64,000 bases of DNA, taken from NCBI RefSeq assembly GCF_036227105.1, contig NZ_CP109434.1, positions 8,652,501 to 8,716,500 of the forward strand, read 5' to 3'. Shown here piece after piece: positions 44,331-52,741 of the stretch (position 1 is its first letter; each line of letters begins with the position of its first letter). The stretch comes from Amycolatopsis sp. NBC_01488. Its GTDB lineage: Bacteria; Actinomycetota; Actinomycetes; Mycobacteriales; Pseudonocardiaceae. The position numbers were made by a program, and so were the translations under genes. The notes below the pieces were generated by a model. The model did no database searches, had not been told where the DNA came from, and worked only from the letters and a program-made list of their open reading frames with translations.

Positions 44331-47300
44331 GGACGTCGACGAGGCGGTACGGCTGCAAGCTCACCGGACCGAGCAAGCCGGACGCGATCACCTGACCACG
44401 CGCGTTCGCCCCGGTGTTGGTCACCCGCACCCGCACCTTGTTGCGGCCCGGCCGCAGCGCCGCCGTGACGTCCACCCGATACGGCGGCCACAGCCGTGCC
44501 CCGACCGGCTTTCCGTTGACCTCGACCTCGGCCACCTCGTGGACTTCCCCCAGATCAAGGGTCCACTTCCGGCCGGACGAGGCGGCTACGTCGAATTCCC
44601 TTTCGTACCAGGCCGCACCCGAGTACGCCGGGTCCAGGTCGGTCCAGGACCCGAGCGGGCGCGTGCTCACCGGAGCGCCCGCGCGGTCGAAGTGGAACGC
44701 CCAGTCGCCGCCGAGCGGGACCGTTGCGAGCGGATCGGACACCGTCGTGCTGCCGGCGTAAGAGCGGCCGCTGTCGGTCGCGGTGACCATCACCGGGCCC
44801 GGCCCGGTCACGCGCACCGTCGCGATCGCGGTCCGGCGGTCGATGCGCACGCGCTCCACTGGCGCCGACGCCTCCACCGCGTGGGCGGTTTCCGGTCCGG
44901 CGCCGAACACCACCAGCAGCGTCGCTTTCGGCTCGAGCCGAAGGACCACCGCCGTGCCACCGGACGGCGCCCGCCGCCACACACCCGCCGGTTCGGCAGT
45001 GCCGGTGTCGGGGTCCCACACTTCGGGCACACCGGTCGCCGGGAACGTCGCGGTGAGGTCGACGGCTTCGGCGCGTTCGTTGAGCACTACGAACGCGGGA
45101 CGGCCGTCGGGTTCCAGGCGCAGCACGCGGACGTCGTCGTGCCGCGGTTCCAGCGACGCCGCCGCCCCACCGGCGGTGACCGCCGCGGCCGCGGCCGCTA
45201 CCGGGTCGGCGACCCGGATCGCCGAGCGCGCGGTGAACAACTCGTTCAGCGCGGCGCGCAGGCTAACGTCGTCGCCCCCGGCTTCGTGGGCCGGTGGTTC
45301 GCCGACGACGATCACCATGCCCCCGCCGCGGACGAACCGGATCAGCGTCCGCACCGCCCCGACCGCGAGGATCGGCGTCCGGGGCAGCACCACGATGCCG
45401 TACGCCTGCTGTCCCACGACCAGCTTCGGCCCGGTCGGCCGCGCGTGCACCACCAGGGCGGGATCGGCGTCGAGCGCGCCTTCGTCGAGGAAGTCGAAGT
45501 CGACCTGGACGTCCTCCAGCGCGTGGGCGGCGGTGAGGAACGCCGTGTCGAGCTCGGCCATCGCCGGAGTGTCCTGTGTGGACTCGACCGCGCGTTGCGA
45601 CTGGATCAGCGCGGTGGGGGCTCGGGCGGGAGCGCGGCACGCCTCCATCAGCCGGCCGATCCAGTCGTTCAGCGGCGCCGAAACGGCCCACCACGGGTTG
45701 GCCGGCTGGAACGGCGGCGGGTAGACGATCTGGTTCTCGTCGCTGAACCTCGCGTGCAGCAGCGTGTGGTTCACCCCGCGCACGGCGAACGCCCCGACGA
45801 CCTCGCGGACGAACGCCGGCGTGACCTGCCAGCCGGTGCCGCCCATCGCCTCGAGGTAGACGCGCTCCAGCCCCAGCTGGTGCGCGGTGCTGGCCGGCCA
45901 GCGCGACAGCGTGCGATGGTAACCCCGCTGGTAGTGGTCGAAGATCAGGTCGGTGCCCGGCACCTGCGCCCACTGGTTGTTCGTGTTCAGGTTGCCGGAG
46001 CTGCGCAGCTGCTCGCCCGGGCCGTACTCGTCCCACAGCGGGTTCGAGATCAGCTTCAGGCCGTGGCCGGCCAGCCACTGGCCCTGTGTCCGGTAGTACG
46101 CGGCGGCGAACCGGTTGCTCACCGCGCGCCAGAACACCCCGCGCAGCCGCAGACCGGCGTTGCCGAGGCCGGTGTCATGCACCGCGGTCAAGGCAATGCC
46201 CGGCGTCGTCCCGAGGTTGCGCAGCTCCGCGTCCAGCGTGGGCGACCACGGAACCGTGTCGAACGGGCCGTCGGCCGAGGCGAGATACGGCTCGTCGTCG
46301 GCGAAGCCGCGCAGGACCGCGCCCGGCGCCCACGGGAACCGGCGCACGTACTCCCCCGGCACGGCGTCGACGAACAGCCGTACCGCCTCGTCGTCGAGCA
46401 GGTCCAGGTAGGCGCGGCCGGTGCCGGTGGGCGTGCTCAGGTCGCGGACGGTGAACAGGTCCAGCCGCCAGCTCCCGGCCGGCGGCGTCCACGTGCCGCC
46501 CGCCCGGGCCTGCGTGGTCAGGTCCACCAGCGTGGCGGGGTCCGTCGAGGATGCCGGCCGGGCGGCCGCGGCGACCAGCGGCACGCCGGTCGCGGGCAGG
46601 TCGAAGCTATCGAGGGCGGCGGCGTTGTCGAACGTCTCGGCGTAGAGCACGCCGCCGTCCGGATCGCGCACGGTCAGGCTGTCCCACGAGGAGCGCTGGC
46701 TCGCCACCGCGCGCACCCCGACCCGGCCGGTCGCGTACTTCAGGCCGTCCACCGCGGGCTGCGCGACGCCGTCGAGCGTCACGGTCAGGCTCGTCCCCCG
46801 GACCCGCACCGCCAGCTCGTGGTCCGCGGCGGGGTCGAACCCCGGGACCGGCGTACCGCCCCGGGTCTGGGTGAACGCGCCGCTGGTCTGCTGCCAGATG
46901 TCGACGGCGCCGTCGCTGCGCAGGTCGGCGAGGACGCCGTTGCCCTCGTCGGCGCTGCGCACCATGAGCCCGGCGGTGGCGCTTTCGACGCGGACCTTCG
47001 CCACGACGTCGTAGTCCTGCCACCCGGCGCCGTCGCGCAGCAAGGTCACGCCGTCGCGGGCCGCGGCGTCGACCAGCAACCGGCCGCCCGATACCGAGAG
47101 TCCCCGGCTGATCAGCGGCACCGGCGTGCCGCCCTCGACGGTCAGGACCTGGTGTCCCACGCCCTTGAGCCGCAGGTCGGGCCGCGGCCGGTAGACGCGG
47201 TCGCCGACCTTGCCGCCGTCGACGACCAGGCCGCCGGCGCGGCCGCTCGGGAAGTAGTCGTCGTTGAACAGCCACAGGTGCATGCCGTGCCGCTGCGCCT

Positions 47301-47667
47301 CGCGCAGAGTGAACTCGATGATCGCGAACCAGTCTTCGGTGAAGAACGCCGGTTTCAGCGCGGCGGTGTCGAACGGGAACACGAGGACTTCGTGGATGCC
47401 CTTGTCCCGCAGGTCCGCCAGCCCGTCGGCGACGAGGGCGGTGGTGACGGTGCCGTTCCAGAACCACAGCACGGTGGGCCGCGAATCCGGGCGTGGATCG
47501 ACGAACCGGCCCGCCGCGGAACCGGTCTCCGGTGCGGCGTAGGCGAACTTCCACCCACCGGCCGTGCCGGCGACGACCGCGGCCGAGGCAAGTGCGAGCA
47601 CCCGACGCCGGGACAGCCGGAACTCCCCGCCGATCGCCGGTGAACGCAAGGAATCGGGCTCGGTCAT
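44272..47667 (-). CDS. Large secreted GH106-like alpha-L-rhamnosidase with an inserted lectin-like domain
   Basis: The 1131-residue product has a Tat-like signal (LSRRRVLALASAAVVAGTAGG). The catalytic half starts PTVLWFWNGTVTTALVADGLADLRDKGIHEVLVFPFD and contains HLWLFNDDYFPSGRAGG and GFADDEPYLA, features of GH106-type rhamnosidases. Between about residues 190 and 365 a concanavalin/DUF1080-like insert reads AGWQDYDVVAKVRVESATAGLMVRS. The C-terminal jelly roll contains WYEREFDVAA, WTLDLGEVHEVAEVEVNG and RLWPPYRVDVTAALRPG. It probably removes rhamnose from plant or bacterial glycans. The last 15-20 residues run into recombinase DNA, so the tail may be altered. Confidence 0.82.
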   Translation of the reverse strand: MTEPDSLRSPAIGGEFRLSRRRVLALASAAVVAGTAGGWKFAYAAPETGSAAGRFVDPRPDSRPTVLWFWNGTVTTALVADGLADLRDKGIHEVLVFPFDTAALKPAFFTEDWFAIIEFTLREAQRHGMHLWLFNDDYFPSGRAGGLVVDGGKVGDRVYRPRPDLRLKGVGHQVLTVEGGTPVPLISRGLSVSGGRLLVDAAARDGVTLLRDGAGWQDYDVVAKVRVESATAGLMVRSADEGNGVLADLRSDGAVDIWQQTSGAFTQTRGGTPVPGFDPAADHELAVRVRGTSLTVTLDGVAQPAVDGLKYATGRVGVRAVASQRSSWDSLTVRDPDGGVLYAETFDNAAALDSFDLPATGVPLVAAAARPASSTDPATLVDLTTQARAGGTWTPPAGSWRLDLFTVRDLSTPTGTGRAYLDLLDDEAVRLFVDAVPGEYVRRFPWAPGAVLRGFADDEPYLASADGPFDTVPWSPTLDAELRNLGTTPGIALTAVHDTGLGNAGLRLRGVFWRAVSNRFAAAYYRTQGQWLAGHGLKLISNPLWDEYGPGEQLRSSGNLNTNNQWAQVPGTDLIFDHYQRGYHRTLSRWPASTAHQLGLERVYLEAMGGTGWQVTPAFVREVVGAFAVRGVNHTLLHARFSDENQIVYPPPFQPANPWWAVSAPLNDWIGRLMEACRAPARAPTALIQSQRAVESTQDTPAMAELDTAFLTAAHALEDVQVDFDFLDEGALDADPALVVHARPTGPKLVVGQQAYGIVVLPRTPILAVGAVRTLIRFVRGGGMVIVVGEPPAHEAGGDDVSLRAALNELFTARSAIRVADPVAAAAAAVTAGGAAASLEPRHDDVRVLRLEPDGRPAFVVLNERAEAVDLTATFPATGVPEVWDPDTGTAEPAGVWRRAPSGGTAVVLRLEPKATLLVVFGAGPETAHAVEASAPVERVRIDRRTAIATVRVTGPGPVMVTATDSGRSYAGSTTVSDPLATVPLGGDWAFHFDRAGAPVSTRPLGSWTDLDPAYSGAAWYEREFDVAASSGRKWTLDLGEVHEVAEVEVNGKPVGARLWPPYRVDVTAALRPGRNKVRVRVTNTGANARGQVIASGLLGPVSLQPYRLVDVPLSRSATSRPQAPRGALGA

Positions 47668-47720
47668 CGTGATCCTCCCCCGCTGCGCGGCCGAACGGTC
47701 GCTTGCGGCGCACGGTTGGA

Positions 47721-47734
47721 TTGAAACGATTCAA
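47721..47734. promoter_or_regulatory. LacI-type operator upstream of the rhamnosidase gene
   Basis: TTGAAACGATTCAA lies about 54 bases before the rhamnosidase start. It has the interrupted palindrome with a central CG typical of LacI/GalR-family operators, with a single mismatched pair. No LacI gene is in the window, so control would be by a distant regulator. Confidence 0.65.
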
Positions 47735-48427
47735 GTTTAGGGAACCTACGTGACGCAGGTCACGAGCGTCAAGATTTGTCCCCCAAGTTGTCCGATCACC
47801 GCATCCGTCATCGACTTGTCTTGCACGGCTCAACGCGGCCCTCGGCTCCGCGTCGAGGTGCGGGTACGCGTAGACGTAGCCGCCGTCGAGTGCCCGGCAC
47901 GGAACGGCGCGCTGGCCTGTGACGCTCAGGGCCGTAGGTACACGTGTCGATGACCGTCTTCATCGGCGGCCGATGGGCTCGCCACCAGCGCGATGCGGAG
48001 CTGCTGTGGCGACCGACTACCTGAACTCTGTCATCTCACGAGCAGGCGTAATACAGCGGCGAGCCGTATCCGCCTGGCGATCACTCGGCGACGGCAACCT
48101 GAGGTATCGACACCGAAGCTACCCCTACGGAGAAGAACAGGAGCCCGCGACCTGCAGAAGTACGCGATATGCCTGGTCGAGCCATGTGCTGCACTTCCCC
48201 GACACGGAAGAGGTCATCCGACGACGCCGACCTTCGCGCACCACCTGAGCCGTAGGTCGAAGTCCCTGGGGGGACTTGAACCCCCACACGTCGGATATCT
48301 CCCGTGTTCGGGGAGATCATGCGCTCATAGTAGCGCAGAGTCATCAGGGGTCGCACAGCCCTTCGGCCCGCTCTGCGCGCGTCGCGACCGGCCAGTCAAC
48401 AGTCGGCACGACGGACCACGAGCGCTC
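47735..48427. other. Intergenic region with a tRNA-like T-arm and no supported gene
   Basis: Open frames across this stretch have no domain or ribosome site. It contains a minus-strand T-arm-like fold (48269-48285) and a 7-pair hairpin ATCTCCC...GGGAGAT at about 48297-48317. The rest holds nothing I recognise. Confidence 0.4.
48269..48285 (-). other. tRNA T-arm-like fragment, candidate attachment site
   Basis: On the minus strand GGGGGTTCAAGTCCCCC forms a five-pair T-arm with TTCAAGT, followed by CAGGGAC. An anticodon-like hairpin (CTCCC-CGAACAC-GGGAG) lies upstream, but base 33 is G, not T, and no proper D-arm is found. I read it as a relic or mimic, not a working tRNA. Confidence 0.45.
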
Positions 48428-48601
48428 GCGAGCGGTCCGCTCTGGGCCAGCGAGTACGGCTACGAAGTCTCCGAGCGGGGCCGTCTCTCCTCCGAGATTG
48501 TCACCGCCTACGACGAAGCGCAGCGGCAAGCCGCCCAACCAGCCCCGGCGCCGGCCCGCAAGCGGGCACTGCGCAAGAAGGTCGCCGCCGCGAAGAAGTA
48601 A
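48428..48601 (+). pseudogene. Lsr2-like C-terminal DNA-binding fragment
   Basis: The last 57 codons of the frame include LWASEYGYEVSERGRLSSEIVTAYDEA, which matches the WAxxxGYEVSxRGR...AEV..AY pattern of the Lsr2 nucleoid protein's AT-hook-like domain. A basic, alanine-rich tail follows (ARKRALRKKVAAAKK). The N-terminal dimerisation domain is missing and no start codon is evident. Confidence 0.6.
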
Positions 48602-48729
48602 CGCCCGTGACAGCCGGTCACTGGGGAGGGATCGCAGCGAGGGCGGCCCGCGGTGGGCTTTGACTGAACCGGACCGCGAACCTGGGTCACCGGCACCCGT
48701 GCCGGGGCTACCCGCCGTATGCTGCAGGG

Positions 48730-49065
48730 GTGACGGCTTCCCATCGCAGCCAGTTGCAGATGATTCGGCTCCCAGGACAGCGTGGAGTGCAGGTCATCGG
48801 CGACGTCGACCTCAGCACCCGCGACATCTGGCAGCGTGCCCTGGGATCGGCGACCGCCAACGCCGCGCCCGCCCGGCTGGAGCTGTCCCAACTGGCGTTC
48901 ATCGACGCCCGCGGCACCGCCATGCTGGTCGATACCGCACGCCACCAGCCCGACACGGCACCGCTCACACTCAACCGCCCACCAGCGATCCTGTCCCGGA
49001 TGCTGACCCTGCTATACCCGGCAGCGCCAGTGAACATCGTGATCGAAGAACTGGAACTGTCATGA
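48730..49065 (+). CDS. STAS-domain protein (anti-sigma factor antagonist-like)
   Basis: The 111-residue product starts with GTG. The STAS fold is seen as QVIGDVDLSTRDIWQRAL, LELSQLAFIDARGTAMLVDTARH and a C-terminal LTLLYPAAPVNIVIEELEL. The FIDARG segment is where antagonists carry the phospho-acceptor Ser; here the position is Ala (IDARG), so phosphorylation control may be absent. It is translationally coupled to the MEDS/HATPase gene by ATGA. Confidence 0.85.
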   Translation: MTASHRSQLQMIRLPGQRGVQVIGDVDLSTRDIWQRALGSATANAAPARLELSQLAFIDARGTAMLVDTARHQPDTAPLTLNRPPAILSRMLTLLYPAAPVNIVIEELELS

Positions 49066-50000
49066 GCACGCCCGTCGAGACACGCGATCACGAGCCGTTC
49101 ATCCATCCCGCCCTCTTCTACCGGGACGCCGACGAGTACCTCGCCGGCACCGTCCCGTTCGTCCGGGACGGACTCGCCGCGGGCGAGCCGGTCGCCGTGT
49201 CGGTCCCCGCAGCCAACCTCGCGCTGCTGCGCGCCGAACTCAGCGCCGACGCCGACCGGATCACCCTGATGGACATGGGCATCGCCGGACGCAACCCCGG
49301 CCGGATCATCCCCGGTGTGCTGCGCGCCTTCGCCGACACCCACACCGACCGACACGTCCGCATCATCGGCGAACCCATCTGGCCGGACCGCAGCGCGCAC
49401 GAATACCCCGCCTGCGTCCAGCACGAAGCCCTGATCAACCTGGCCTTCGCCGGCCGGGACGTCACCATCCTCTGCCCCTACGACACCCAGAACCTGCCCT
49501 CGGCGGTCCTGGTCGACGCCGAAGCCACCCATCCGCTGCTCATCGACAGCGCCGGCCAACGCTCCAGCACCGCCTACGACCCCGAGGCGATCATCGCCGG
49601 CTACAACCAGCCGCTGCCCGAACCTGCCGACGCCGCCGACCTCACCGTCGACGCCACCAATCTCGCCCAGGCCCGAACCCTCGCCCGCACCCACGCCCAC
49701 GAAGCGGGCTTGTCGCAGGACAAGGCCGCCGACGTGGAACTGGTCGTCACCGAACTGGTCACCAACAGTATCGACCACGGCGGCGGCTCCGGCACCCTGC
49801 GGATCTGGACCGTCGACGGGCACCTCGTATGCCAGGTCCGCGACCAGGGCACCTTGACCGACCCGCTGGCCGGACGGCACCCTGTCCCACCCGAGGCACA
49901 CCGCAACCGCGGCCTGCTGCTGGTCAACCACATGGCCGATCTGGTCCGCTTCCACACCAGCACCGGCGACACCACCATCCGCGTCCACTTCCGGCTATGA
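49062..50000 (+). CDS. MEDS-domain/HATPase anti-sigma factor-like sensor
   Basis: The 312-residue product has two parts. The N-terminal MEDS domain (residues 10-180) reads EPFIHPALFYRDADEYLAGTVPFVRDGLAAGEPV...YDTQNLP. The C-terminal GHKL/HATPase domain contains VELVVTELVTNSIDHGGGSG (N box) and HRNRGLLLVNHMADLV (G box), as in RsbW-type kinases. It probably senses a ligand with MEDS and controls a sigma factor or STAS partner. Its ATG overlaps the STAS stop, and its own stop overlaps the next ATG. Confidence 0.9.
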   Translation: MSTPVETRDHEPFIHPALFYRDADEYLAGTVPFVRDGLAAGEPVAVSVPAANLALLRAELSADADRITLMDMGIAGRNPGRIIPGVLRAFADTHTDRHVRIIGEPIWPDRSAHEYPACVQHEALINLAFAGRDVTILCPYDTQNLPSAVLVDAEATHPLLIDSAGQRSSTAYDPEAIIAGYNQPLPEPADAADLTVDATNLAQARTLARTHAHEAGLSQDKAADVELVVTELVTNSIDHGGGSGTLRIWTVDGHLVCQVRDQGTLTDPLAGRHPVPPEAHRNRGLLLVNHMADLVRFHTSTGDTTIRVHFRL

Positions 50001-50104
50001 CCGCCGGTGAGGCTGCCACGACGAACGAGACGTCGGTGCGATGGCTCGCGGGGTACGCCGAATCGATGAGCACCCTCACGGAGAACCCGCCCGGTGCATG
50101 GTGA
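49997..50104 (+). CDS. Coupled 35-residue peptide
   Basis: The ATG at 49997 overlaps the MEDS/HATPase stop (ATGA) and the stop at 50102-50104 lies inside the next gene, whose GTG is at 50094. The peptide (MTAGEAATTNETSVRWLAGYAESM...) is acidic, without a membrane helix. The double overlap is the main argument that it is translated. It may be a linker peptide or only a coupling device. Confidence 0.5.
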   Translation: MTAGEAATTNETSVRWLAGYAESMSTLTENPPGAW

Positions 50105-50699
50105 CCACGTCGACGGTGCTGCCGCGCCCTGGGTCATCGACCTGCACGGCACCGATCCCTCCGCCTTAGCCTCGATACGCCGATGGGCCGCGCGGCTACT
50201 GCCTCACCTCGGCACCGAACACCGCAACGACGTTCTGCTCGTGATCGACGAACTGGCCGCCAACGCCTACCTCTACGGCGGTGGACCGGTCCGCGCCCGC
50301 ATCACCGCCCTGACCACCCCGTGCCGGGTCGTCGTCGAAGTCGACGACCGCTCACCTACGCACCCATTCCCTCCCGCGTCGCGATCGGAATCTCACGACG
50401 CTTCCGGGTACGGCGTGTCCCTGATCAGCGAGCGCGAACCAGGCGACGGCCCCGTTCTGGTCGTGGGGATCATGAGCAGCTTCTGCGGCACCGCGATGAG
50501 CGCCCGATCGGTCGCTCGCGCTATCACACGCTGTGGAAGCGCCTCGGCCATCATCTTCCGTGGATCGGTGAGATGGGGATCACTGCGCATTGGATCCGGT
50601 ACACCACGCGGACGTGGGTGGAGCGGAACTACGGCTATGCCATGGCGGCGTCGTTCGCCGGGCACGCCGCGACGGGTTACCAGACCAGCAGCACGATGA
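50094..50699 (+). pseudogene. HATPase anti-sigma factor-like protein, C-terminus replaced
   Basis: The start VHGDHVDGAAAPWVIDLHGTDPSALASIRRWAARLLPHLG leads to NDVLLVIDELAANAYLYGGGPV, an N box, and ASGYGVSLISE, a G box with weak match. After about residue 130 (near 50485-50510) the sequence is no longer HATPase-like but is that of a tyrosine recombinase in another frame. The last ATP-lid strand and helix are lost, so function is doubtful. Confidence 0.65.
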
Positions 50700-50779
50700 C
50701 CTATGTCGCGGCCAGTGTCGAAGAGCCGGCGGTGGCGGTGGCAGCGCTCACCGTGGAGCCTCATCCGCTCGCCGTATGA
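50510..50779 (+). pseudogene. Tyrosine recombinase (integrase) C-terminal remnant
   Basis: About 90 codons read RYHTLWKRLGHHLPWIGEMGITAHWIRYTTRTWVERNYGYAMAASFAGHAATGYQTSSTMTYVAASVEE, with the H-x-x-R pair (HWIR), a GH histidine and the nucleophile Tyr in MTYVA. It ends LTVEPHPLAV, a typical end of actinomycete integrases. The N-terminal half, with the first catalytic Arg, is missing. It abuts the HATPase gene. Confidence 0.75.
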
Positions 50780-51109
50780 GGCGGGCGGGCCGTCGTCGCC
50801 GGCGGTTTCACCGCGAGGGAGGCCCGCCACGTCTGAGGTGGCGGTGTGGACCGCACGTCCTCGGCGGCCGCACCCGCCACCAAGCGGACTCTACCGGGTC
50901 ATCGAACCCATGTTCGACCCCAGGCGAGCACAGCACAGCTGCCCGGAGTCGCCCCCCGATAGCAAGACCCCCTAGCCTCACCGGCATGACGTCCCCATTT
51001 TGGGGATGGATCCCCAGATCCCTCGACAAAGCGCCCGCTTACAATGAGCACGATCGGGGCCGGCCGTCGTGCCCGCCACTCGGGCGGTGCGATCTGGAAG
51101 GATCAGCGG
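50780..51109. other. Intergenic region between integrase relic and TetR gene
   Basis: No gene is seen in these 330 bases. A hairpin CCGCCAC-(7)-GTGGCGG lies at 50824-50844. The rest should carry the TetR promoter; I see no clear operator palindrome. Confidence 0.45.
50824..50844. terminator. Hairpin with 7-pair stem
   Basis: CCGCCAC (50824-50830) and GTGGCGG (50838-50844) are perfect complements with a 7-base loop. There is no T-run, so a terminator role is only plausible. Confidence 0.4.
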
Positions 51110-51742
51110 ATGACCATGTCGCTTTCGGCGGAACTGTGGCCGGACGTGCAGCCCGAGACCGCCCGGCGGCTGATGCTCGCCGGGGTGGAAGCGTTCGCCA
51201 AGCGCGGGTACCACGCCACCACCACGCGGGACATCGCCGGCGCGGCCGGGATGAGTCCCGCCGCTCTCTACGTGCACTTTCCGTCGAAGGCCGCACTGCT
51301 GTTCGCGATCAGCCGGTACGGGCACGAGCAGACCCTCGCCCTGGTGGAGAACGTCGTCGCGAAGGAGTCCGATCCGGTCGAGCGGATCCGCCTGATCGTC
51401 GAGGACTTCGTGGCCTGGCACGCGCGGCGCCACACCGTCGCGCGGGTCGTGCAGTACGAGCTGCAGGCCCTGCCCGAGCAGGAGTTCGAAGTGGTCGCCG
51501 AGCTGCGGCGGCGCATCGAGCGGATCGTGCGCGAGGTGATCGCGGACGGCGTCGAGGCCGGCGTCTTCACGGTGTCCGACGCGCACATCTCGGCCCGCGC
51601 GGTGCTCTCCCTCGGCGTCGACGTCGCCCGCTGGTACACCGACCGCGCCCGCCAGACGCCGACCGCGCTCGGCAAGGAGTACGGCGGTCTCGTGCTGCGG
51701 ATGCTCGGGGCGGCCACGGCTGAGACGCAGGTCACAGACTGA
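51110..51742 (+). CDS. TetR-family transcriptional regulator
   Basis: The 210-residue product has a helix-turn-helix (AGVEAFAKRGYHATTTRDIAGAAGMSPAALYVHFPSKAALLFAI, about 22-66). The C-terminal ligand part has DFVAWHARRHTVARVVQYELQAL and ARAVLSLGVDVARWY, of the TetR_C/fatty acyl-type helical fold. The start ATG is the first of two (MTM). It runs against the WYL gene and their ends overlap by 11 bases. The ligand is unknown. Confidence 0.92.
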   Translation: MTMSLSAELWPDVQPETARRLMLAGVEAFAKRGYHATTTRDIAGAAGMSPAALYVHFPSKAALLFAISRYGHEQTLALVENVVAKESDPVERIRLIVEDFVAWHARRHTVARVVQYELQALPEQEFEVVAELRRRIERIVREVIADGVEAGVFTVSDAHISARAVLSLGVDVARWYTDRARQTPTALGKEYGGLVLRMLGAATAETQVTD

Positions 51743-52679
51743 GCGGTCGTTCAGCCGCCGCGGCGTACCGGCGGGCCAGCCTCGCGAACGCGTCCTTCAG
51801 CTCCGGCGGCCCGACGACGTCGACGTCGGCGTCGAACCGGCCGATCGACGCCGCCAGGCCCGCCCACGACCAGGCCCCCAGCACCAGCCGGCACCGGTCC
51901 GGCCCCAGCTCCGCCACGACGCCGTCGCCCGCGTACGCCGACACGGCCGCCGCGGGCAGGTCCAGGATCACCTCGCCGCGGCAGAGCCACGCACCGCCGT
52001 CCCGGCCCGCGAACCGGTCCGCCACGAACGCCGCCACGTCTCCCCCGGGCAGGTCCCGGAGGGCGAACCGCGGTCCCGTCGGCACGCGCGGCGTGATCCG
52101 GTCGACGCGGAAGGTGCGCCAGTCCGCGCGGTCGAGGTCCCACGCCACCAGGTACCAGCGCCCGCCGCGGGTCACCAGGTGGTGCGGCTCCGCCCGGCGC
52201 GGCGGGCCCCCGGACGCGTAGTCGAACCGCAGCACTTCGCGGGCGTGGACCGCCGCGCTCAGCGCCGAAAGCACCGACGGGTCCACCGGCGGCCCCGCCG
52301 GCGAAACGGCCGTGACGCGCAGCGCGTCGACGCGGTGGCGCAGCCGGGCCGGCATCACCTGGCGGACCGTGGTCAGGGCCCGCGCCGCCGCTTCCTCGAT
52401 CCCGCCGCCGCTCACCGTCCGCAGCGCCACCGCCATAGCGACCGCCTGCTCGTCGTCGAACAGCAGCGGTGGCAGGTCCGCGCCCGCGCCGAGCCGGTAG
52501 CCGCCGTCGGGCCCCTTCGCCGTCACGATCGGGTAGCCGAGCTCCCGCAGGCGGTCGACGTCGCGGCGGACCGTCCGCGCGCTCACCTCCAGCCGCTCGG
52601 CCAGCAGCGCGCCGGGCCAGTCGCGGCGCGCCTGGAGGAGCGACAGCAGGGCGAGCAGGCGCGCGGAGGTTTTCGGCAT
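51732..52679 (-). CDS. WYL-domain HTH regulator
   Basis: The 315-residue product has a DeoR-type winged helix at the N-terminus (LLALLSLLQARRDWPGALLAERLEVSARTVRRDVDRLRELGYPI). The WYL domain lies at about residues 140-220, with HLVTRGGRWYLVAWDLDRADWRTFRVDRI, and a C-terminal WCX-like part. WYL domains bind nucleic acid or small ligands. It is divergent from the DinB-like gene, which it may control. A second, clearly paralogous WYL regulator lies 2.5 kb further on. Confidence 0.92.
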   Translation of the reverse strand: MPKTSARLLALLSLLQARRDWPGALLAERLEVSARTVRRDVDRLRELGYPIVTAKGPDGGYRLGAGADLPPLLFDDEQAVAMAVALRTVSGGGIEEAAARALTTVRQVMPARLRHRVDALRVTAVSPAGPPVDPSVLSALSAAVHAREVLRFDYASGGPPRRAEPHHLVTRGGRWYLVAWDLDRADWRTFRVDRITPRVPTGPRFALRDLPGGDVAAFVADRFAGRDGGAWLCRGEVILDLPAAAVSAYAGDGVVAELGPDRCRLVLGAWSWAGLAASIGRFDADVDVVGPPELKDAFARLARRYAAAAERPLSL

Positions 52680-52741
52680 GCCGCCGATCTTGCCCGCAGT
52701 AGCGGACACACCCTGTCCGCTACCCCTGACACGGTGGTCCC

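Noticed and set aside
43966..47643. 1225-codon plus-strand frame opposite the rhamnosidase gene
   Set aside because: It is antisense to a gene with clear domains, is Arg/Gln-rich without motifs, and only its first codons belong to the recombinase relic.
48250..48360. Complete tRNA gene on the minus strand
   Set aside because: Only the T-arm is convincing; the anticodon loop has G at position 33, and no D-arm or matching acceptor stem forms.
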